Origin: JBAZTO01 sp041661865
GTDB taxonomy: Bacteria; Planctomycetota; Phycisphaerae; SM23-33
Reading direction: 5' to 3'
Length of the DNA stretch: 64,000 nt
NCBI GenBank assembly: GCA_041661865.1
Contig: JBAZTO010000005.1
Coordinates: 42,206 to 106,205, forward strand
This document shows positions 59,701 to 64,000 of this stretch, one piece after another. How positions within the stretch are numbered: position 1 is the first letter of the stretch; every line of letters begins with the position of its first letter. The notes beneath the pieces are model-generated. The model was not told the origin of the DNA. It saw nothing but the letters and a program-made list of their open reading frames with translations, and ran no database searches. The translations under genes and the position numbers were made by a program.

Positions 59701-59929
59701 CCTGCACATCATCTACATCACCAACTTCAAGTGCGGGCCGGACTCGTTCATCAAGCACTTCATCCGCCGCGCATCGGGCAAGCCGTTCCTGACGCTCCAG
59801 TTCGACGGCCACAGCAACGACGCGGGCATGATGACTCGCTGCGAGGCCTACCTGGATTCCAAGGGAATTCTCCGCCCGTGGCGTGCGGAACCCGTCACGG
59901 CCACAACGCAGGTGGGAAGCGGAAACTAG
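56738..59929 (+). CDS. Giant acyl-CoA dehydratase activase (BadF/BcrA/HgdC type)
   Basis: 1063 residues. Two ASKHA activase domains: FVGIDVGAVSAKAALI .. GDCAAGTGSFIDQQ (about 1-300) and FLGVDIGSVSTNVVAIDD .. EACAAGTGSFLEERA (about 345-605), each with ATP and Cys positions for the shared [4Fe-4S]. The C-terminal 430 residues are the DUF2229-type activase-associated domain with CKACSNTCQIQEF and LCPWHQTLPF. Such fused proteins go with 2-hydroxyacyl-CoA dehydratases or benzoyl-CoA-type reductases in anaerobes; no dehydratase is in the window. Residues about 612-630 are an inserted repeat. Confidence 0.85.
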   Translation: MSCFVGIDVGAVSAKAALIIDKSQGAALSGNAAFTPLDGCAEAGKCIFVSSYRRTRGKPLAAATELLEDIIAAVGMDQVSGVCLTGSAGKLVAAKLSASVTNEFKAVATGLSALGLNVRTVFEMGGESSKYLRLSHNADGTYGIVDYATNGDCAAGTGSFIDQQAGRLKYAIEDVGPLVLSADRAAQVAGRCSVFAKSDMIHAQQKGYNPPEVLRGLCNAVARNFRTAVVRSHGVEGPVAFIGGVAANAAVVRAMRETFDLQESQMIVPPAFTHISAVGAAAVAAHAAKVENLAHIDDLRKASDALAGAFPTSEPLDMSNVLLLRNHVEPYEPSYGSEKIDVFLGVDIGSVSTNVVAIDDEGRVVIDIYTRTLGRPIEVVAAALKDIEAQWGDRLNIRGVGTTGSGRELIGELIGADTINDEITAHKTGSTYVGRKMLDGRVPDTIFEIGGQDSKFISLQDGIVVDFTMNEACAAGTGSFLEERAEELDISIKGEFAELALSSRSPIRLGERCTVFMERDVNSYLQRGATKADLVAGLAYSVVYNYINRVVRGRKIGQTVFFQGGTAYNDAVAAAFASVLGKEIIVPPFNGVIGAIGAALLARDKMTRPPASGTTAVSAVDTGETPVLPDKQMGTYISETGGRSLRALKSRFRGYDLMKVDYKLREFTCKACSNTCQIQEFTVEGSKTYWGDKCSDRYRKAVKAARKPIIDDLMAFRTRLMMDESGLPDANGGKTVGIPLTMFALEWLPFWRTLLAHCGFNVVLSEPSNKKIIQAGLDSVVAEPCFPIIVAHGHMVSLAQQGVDYILAPNIISMKSQWNETESHLCPWHQTLPFVTRQAPALMDFADRFITPVLHFREGPKRVRRELTECLGKLGVKASTVASAVEAAFAAQGRFKTAILEAGRTAMQTLERTGEPGVVLMGRPYNIHDAGMNLSVAQKLREFYGVNVVPLDFLDTDSLDIRDVNSNMFWDLGRRILATAKIVGRHDNLHIIYITNFKCGPDSFIKHFIRRASGKPFLTLQFDGHSNDAGMMTRCEAYLDSKGILRPWRAEPVTATTQVGSGN
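58573..58624. repeat. Palindromic repeat inserted in frame in the activase gene
   Basis: TGGTACCACGG..TGTGCTACCA bounds two hairpins (CACGGCCGTCTCGGCTGTG and CACAGGCGAGACGCCTGTG). It adds SGTTAVSAVDTGETPVLPD to the protein, a peptide I associate with repeat insertions in planctomycetes and verrucomicrobia. Related to 21871, 44801 and 60060. Confidence 0.7.
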
Positions 59930-60055
59930 TGGTCCTTCACAACTAATTTTGTTGGTGCCACGGTCAAGCGTTGTTTGCTTGGCCGTGCGGACACCCCCAA
60001 GCACACGACGCTTGGGGGTGGCACCGACTCACAATTTTGGCTGTGAAGAACTACT
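59928..60055. mobile_element. MITE-like element abutting the activase stop codon
   Basis: Imperfect 25-bp terminal inverted repeats (59928-59952 and 60031-60055) with about 19 of 25 positions paired. Inside, GGTGCCACGG..CCGTG and CCCCCAAGC..GCTTGGGGGTGGCACC form two hairpins. No open frame. The activase stop codon TAG (59927-59929) overlaps its first bases. Confidence 0.55.
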
Positions 60056-60059
60056 AGCG

Positions 60060-60131
60060 GGTGCCGTGGTCGCGGCGTTTGCGACCACGTGACCGGCTAT
60101 GCACGGCTGCACACGACGCAGCCGTGGCACC
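60060..60131. repeat. Second palindromic repeat unit
   Basis: GGTGCCGTGG..CCGTGGCACC ends (60060, 60131) enclosing two hairpins (GTGGTCGC..GCGACCAC; CACGGCTGC..GCAGCCGTG). Same double-hairpin design as the copies at 44801 and 58573. Confidence 0.6.
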
Positions 60132-60149
60132 ACCGTGGATCCGCCGACC

Positions 60150-61352
60150 TCAACGGGCGGCGGGCGGGACAATGCGCTCGATCGCGTCGATCCACTTCTT
60201 GACGGTGTTTTCCCAGCGGAACAGGCCCACGCGGCGGCGGCCCTGCTCCTGGAGTTGGCCGTACCGCTGTCTGTCGGTCATCAGCGTCCGCCACGCCTCG
60301 GCGATGGCCTGGGGGCTTTCCGGGGGAACCAGCACGCCCGCCTCGCCCACCACCTCCGGCAGCGCGCAGCAGTCGCCGATGACCCTGGGCAGGCCGTGGG
60401 CCATCGACTCGATGGCGGGAATGCAGAAGGACTCGCACAAGCTCGTCAGCGTGAACAGCCGCGAAGTGCGGTAGGCCGAGGTGATGTCCTCATTCGCCAG
60501 GTCGCACTCCGCCGAGACGACGGACTCCAGGCCCATATCGCCGATCAACTGGACGATCCGGCGGTAGTAAGGCTCCCAGGCCAGGCGTCCGACAATCCGC
60601 AGGCGGTAATGGGCGAATTGGCTTTCGGCGTGAAGCATTTTGAAGGCGCGAATAATGCTCTCAAAGTTCTTGTGGGGCATGTAGGCCGAGACGCTCAGGA
60701 TCACCGGCTGGCGATCCTCGAACGAGGGGCACGGCTCGCCGGCTGTGCGGAGCATCGATTCGTCCACCCCGTTCAGCGCGATGACGTGCGGGAATTGCTC
60801 CTGGCGCCCGGCATCGGCGATCACGAGTTGCCGCATGTACGACGAGGCGTAGCCCATGCACGCCGCCTTGGCCACGCCCTGCCGCCACAATCGCCGCAGC
60901 GCGATGGCGCGCACCCGCTCGATCAGCGAAGACGGCGGAAAAACGTAAGGGCTGGGATCCTGCACCAGCACAAACTGCGGGATCGTGACGGTCGGCTGGT
61001 ACGCGCCGGAAGCGGCGAAGTAGGCGTGAGCCCCCAGTGACAGACACGTGCGATTGAGCCATCGCCGCTCCCAGAGCCGGCGCCCCACCAGGCCGATGGT
61101 ATCCTTCGGGCAGCGAATGTGATAGAGATTGGGCCACAGGTCCGGTAGCGGCACGTCCTCCCGATCAGGCCGGTGCAGGACGATCATGCGCCATTTCGGG
61201 CGAAGCAAGACCAGCGCCCGGCAGTAGTTGTGGTGAACGACCAGGCTGCCGGAAGTACTCATCCCCAGGCTGTTGATGACCAGCACCCGTTCGGGGGATT
61301 CATCCCGATCCAAGGCGCCGGCGCTCAGGTTCCGATGCCAGTCCAGAATCAT
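60150..61352 (-). CDS. Glycosyltransferase family 4-type protein
   Basis: 400 residues from ATG 61352 (AGGAG upstream; GTG 61358 also possible). GT-B fold: N-terminal acceptor domain with VLVINSLGMSTSGSLVVHHN, and C-terminal donor domain with PVILSVSAYMPHKNFESIIRAFKML, YRLRIVGRLAWEPYYRRI and LFTLTSLCESFCIPAIESMAHGLPRVIGD (E-x7-E type motif). It transfers a sugar from a nucleotide donor, likely for surface polysaccharide. Adjacent to a second such gene (40-nt gap). Confidence 0.85.
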   Translation of the reverse strand: MILDWHRNLSAGALDRDESPERVLVINSLGMSTSGSLVVHHNYCRALVLLRPKWRMIVLHRPDREDVPLPDLWPNLYHIRCPKDTIGLVGRRLWERRWLNRTCLSLGAHAYFAASGAYQPTVTIPQFVLVQDPSPYVFPPSSLIERVRAIALRRLWRQGVAKAACMGYASSYMRQLVIADAGRQEQFPHVIALNGVDESMLRTAGEPCPSFEDRQPVILSVSAYMPHKNFESIIRAFKMLHAESQFAHYRLRIVGRLAWEPYYRRIVQLIGDMGLESVVSAECDLANEDITSAYRTSRLFTLTSLCESFCIPAIESMAHGLPRVIGDCCALPEVVGEAGVLVPPESPQAIAEAWRTLMTDRQRYGQLQEQGRRRVGLFRWENTVKKWIDAIERIVPPAAR

Positions 61353-61391
61353 CGCCACGATCTCCTGTCGCGATCAGAAATTCATTCGCCG

Positions 61392-62546
61392 CTACTTCCG
61401 GGCTCCGGGCTCGCGATCCAGCGTATTGACGCAGTCGGCCAGGCTCAGCGCCCACGCCCGCGGGGTCCAGTTGGCGATGATGCCGCGCGACGCCTGCCCC
61501 ATCGCAGCCAGGTCCATCGACCCGTCGGACATCCGCGTCATCGCGTCCGACAGTTCGACGGGGTTGCGGTGGTCAAAAACAAACCCGTTGACGCCCCGCC
61601 GACAGAGGTCCGGGCCGCAGCCGCACTTGTCGCTCACCAGCACCGGCAGGTCGCAAGCCATCGCTTCGTTGACCACCAGGCCCCAGGTTTCCGAGCAACT
61701 GGGCAACACCAGGCAGCGGGCCAGGGCATAGAGCGGAGGCAACTGATCGTAGGTCGCCCAGGGCCATAATTGCACGACGTCAGCCAGCCCACGGGCGGCG
61801 ATCTGCCGCTCCAACTCCGCCTTCAGCGGCCCGTCACCGACGATGACCAGGCCAAATGGCCCGCCGCGCTTGCGATAGTCCGCAAAGGCTTCGATCAGGA
61901 CGTGGAGATTCTTTTCAGAGATCATCCTCGATACGCAGAGGATGTAGTTCTCACTCAGGCCCAGCCGCTGCCTCAGGCCGCTGTCGGCGCGGGCGGCCTG
62001 GGCGCCGGTGGCGAAGTAGTCGTTGTCCACCACGTCCAGGCCGCGCCAGATGCGCGACGGGCAGAATCCCAGGCTGGCCGCGTACGCCGCCGCCATCTCG
62101 CCCGAGACAAAAACGCCATCGTAGAGGCGCGGAATCAGCCATCGCTTGGCCTGTTCCCTGGGCCACGACCTCTTGTGGTCGCCCATCCAGCTATCGCTGC
62201 ACAGGACGGCCGCCCTGCCGCGGGCCCGCGCCCAACGCGCCGCATCTCTCATGTAAGGCGCGTTGTAACCCGGCGTGAAGACCGCCCTCGGCCCCAGCCG
62301 CTCCAGGCACGACAAGACCGCCGCCGACATCGCCGCGGGGGATATCTCCTCGAACGGCCTGTCAAAGAGGCAGAAGTGCCTGACCTCCTCGCCGGATTGG
62401 TAACCTTTCCACGGGTAGCGATTCTGGGAGGAGGATACTTCCACGAACGCGCAGTCGGGCATCAAGGCCGCGGCGGCACAGGCCTGGACCCAGTGATGGG
62501 CGCCCATGTGAGGCGACAACACCACCGTGCGAGTTTCTGAATTCAT
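61392..62546 (-). CDS. Glycosyltransferase family 4-type protein
   Basis: 384 residues from ATG 62546. C-terminal domain NYILCVSRMISEKNLHVLIEAFADY, LVIVGDGPLKAELERQIAARGL and LVLPSCSETWGLVVNEAMACDLPVLVSDKCGCG are typical family-4 donor-binding motifs. It is upstream of the previous glycosyltransferase; both may build the same glycan. Confidence 0.85.
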   Translation of the reverse strand: MNSETRTVVLSPHMGAHHWVQACAAAALMPDCAFVEVSSSQNRYPWKGYQSGEEVRHFCLFDRPFEEISPAAMSAAVLSCLERLGPRAVFTPGYNAPYMRDAARWARARGRAAVLCSDSWMGDHKRSWPREQAKRWLIPRLYDGVFVSGEMAAAYAASLGFCPSRIWRGLDVVDNDYFATGAQAARADSGLRQRLGLSENYILCVSRMISEKNLHVLIEAFADYRKRGGPFGLVIVGDGPLKAELERQIAARGLADVVQLWPWATYDQLPPLYALARCLVLPSCSETWGLVVNEAMACDLPVLVSDKCGCGPDLCRRGVNGFVFDHRNPVELSDAMTRMSDGSMDLAAMGQASRGIIANWTPRAWALSLADCVNTLDREPGARK

Positions 62547-62653
62547 TCGTGTCTTTCCATGCCGCCGCCGGCCCGTCGTCGCCGGGAGCCTGCCGCACAT
62601 TCTAACCGGGCTGGGCCTCTGGGCAAGCCTCCGCCGCGCCGCACTTCCAATTA

Positions 62654-63586
62654 CTACGCCGCTCGGCCGCTTCCGGCGGCACGACGCCGCCGGAATCCCA
62701 TCGCCAGGCCGCCCATGGCCAGCAGCGACAGAGTGGCCGGTTCAGGCACGGCCCCAAGGCCCACAATATCCGGGCCGGCGAAGCACGTGCCGTTGCTCTC
62801 GATCCGCACGCCGACCAGGTTGGTCCACGCGGAATCCAGGCTGATGCCGTAGGCCCGGACGCCCTGGGCGCCGTCGATCTCGAGTGTGTCCAGCGACCAG
62901 AGGCTGTTGAAGCTCCCGCTGCCCGGATCGACCTGAAGCGCCGAGGTCAGTGTCGGGGCATAATGGGCGATATCGCCGCTGCCGGGGGCGAGGATGCCGT
63001 AGACGTTGAAACCGCTGTTCCCGCCGCGCTCCAGGACGGCCAACTCGACCGTCGCGTTGTTGCTGTCGCCCGAGAGCGTCATGCCGCTGCCGAAATACAG
63101 GTCGACATAGTAGCGCCGGCTGACTTCCTCGCCGTCGAGGAGCCGGCTCATGTTCTTGTAGCCGCTGCCGAAGGGCCCGAAGACTTCCGCCAGCGTCCCG
63201 GTCGAGCCGCCCTCGCCGGCATAAGGCGTGGACAGGTCGGCCCGGTCGGGATTGAAGTCCTGAAGATTTCCGGCCGTGGACACGTCACGGGGGATCGGAG
63301 CATTCCATCCGTAGAGAACCGGCGTGGGATGCGAGGCATCCTGGCTCTTCATCAGGTACCCGTCGGAAAACCGCAGGAAGTCCGCGCCGGTCATCACGGT
63401 CGGCGAGCCGACGAAAGCCAGCTGCTCGAGGCTCCGGTCGCCGCTGGTCAGCAGCGTCGAGTGCGTGCCGGCGGCGTTGCCGTCGTAGATGAAGCAGGCC
63501 TGGGCCATCCCGCCCGCCGCGCCCAATGCGCATAACGCGACCACCGTCAAGACCTGCTTACGGGTGATGATTTGCGCGCAATTCAT
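62654..63586 (-). CDS. PEP-CTERM surface protein
   Basis: 310 residues from ATG 63586 with GGAGGA 5 nt upstream. Signal peptide about 1-30, a beta-rich body (LDTLEIDGAQGVRAYGISLD, NLVGVRIESNG), and the sorting tail VPEPATLSLLAMGGLAMGFRRRR. No dockerin-like repeats, unlike the other two PEP-CTERM proteins of this window. Function unknown. Confidence 0.75.
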   Translation of the reverse strand: MNCAQIITRKQVLTVVALCALGAAGGMAQACFIYDGNAAGTHSTLLTSGDRSLEQLAFVGSPTVMTGADFLRFSDGYLMKSQDASHPTPVLYGWNAPIPRDVSTAGNLQDFNPDRADLSTPYAGEGGSTGTLAEVFGPFGSGYKNMSRLLDGEEVSRRYYVDLYFGSGMTLSGDSNNATVELAVLERGGNSGFNVYGILAPGSGDIAHYAPTLTSALQVDPGSGSFNSLWSLDTLEIDGAQGVRAYGISLDSAWTNLVGVRIESNGTCFAGPDIVGLGAVPEPATLSLLAMGGLAMGFRRRRAAGSGRAA

Positions 63587-64000
63587 ACTGTCCTCCTCGT
63601 GGAATCCATGTTCCAATTCAGGGGTCTCTGCGCCCGGAGATCATCTCCCGCACAGCCTCACACAACACGGCGGCGCGGCCTCCTGATCTCCGGGCGTCTA
63701 CTCACTCATGCGAACACTACGATATGGATTTCGACCGGGCCAAATCGCGGCGGGGAAATTCGCGGCGAAGCCAAACAAATGCCCAGACGTGCGGCGGCCA
63801 CCCCCTATCGGCGTCACGAATGGAAATCTGATTTTCGTAGACAAAACCGCGGCCGTTGGATTCCATACAGATTGGGTGCCCCTGTGGGTTGGGTGCCATG
63901 CAACGCCGTAAACTAAGTGATGAGTTTTTGTTCATAGAAGGCTTGCGCCCTGCGGATTTCCGTGCGTGTGGCCCTGCGGATATTGGGTGCGGTCGCCGGG
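63587..64000. other. Right-edge intergenic region
   Basis: No gene supported. Short frames are present, and near 63870-64000 words GGCACCCAA and ATCCGCAGGGC recur on the minus strand, which may be a small tandem repeat or the end of a gene lying outside. Confidence 0.35.

Overview
The window looks like a chromosomal segment from a planctomycete, probably class Phycisphaerae. The reasons are high GC, three proteins ending in PEP-CTERM sorting tails (VPEPAT, a hydrophobic stretch, then RRR), dockerin-like calcium repeats placed next to those tails, a prepilin of the type abundant in planctomycetes, YXWGXW-type secreted proteins, and many intergenic palindromic repeats. The taxonomic call is inference: no rRNA gene is present.

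Layout. 1-501 is the start of a sigma-70 family factor running off the left edge. 0.9-15.3 kb is a phosphate (Pho) region: an outer-membrane porin, a thioredoxin-fold-like lipoprotein, a PstS-like phosphate-binding protein fused to dockerin repeats and a PEP-CTERM anchor, a prepilin, pstB-pstA-pstC-pstS on the minus strand, and divergent phoB-phoR. A heptamer repeat with exact 11-bp period (CTTAGCG-N4-CTTNANN) lies in front of the porin, the prepilin/anchored-PstS pair and pstS/phoB, and is proposed here as the local Pho box. 15.5-26.3 kb is a plant-polysaccharide locus: pectate-lyase-like protein, a large PEP-CTERM protein, a LacI regulator, a GH3 and a GH36 glycosidase. 26.5-32.0 kb holds a small membrane protein, a family-39-like glycosyltransferase, an orphan rnfC-rnfD pair behind a parvulin lipoprotein, and tRNA-Lys.

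32-48.2 kb is rich in small envelope and stress-type proteins: three MpsC/DUF2294 proteins, DUF3309, DUF1573, DUF1570, lmo0937-type and YXWGXW proteins, short lipoproteins, a thioredoxin lipoprotein, a cold-shock protein and tRNA-Pro. Embedded here is the most interesting signal: four copies of a roughly 140-nt structured RNA with its own conserved promoter (TTCGG-N9-GCGCTANNAT), a conserved CGGATGACTAG segment, a covarying hairpin with an AG/AG internal loop, and, in three copies, a long intrinsic terminator. Two copies sit divergently next to near-identical MpsC genes and a third directly precedes the diverged MpsC gene. I do not recognise this RNA as a known family.

48.3-64 kb contains an acyl-reductase-like SDR with a B12-binding radical SAM enzyme, a B12-binding-fold protein that has lost the axial histidine, a LuxR-type regulator, a second cold-shock gene, pheT, a probable 6S RNA, a giant 2-hydroxyacyl-CoA dehydratase activase with an in-frame intergenic repeat insertion, two glycosyltransferases and a third PEP-CTERM protein. 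The last 400 bases have no gene I can support.
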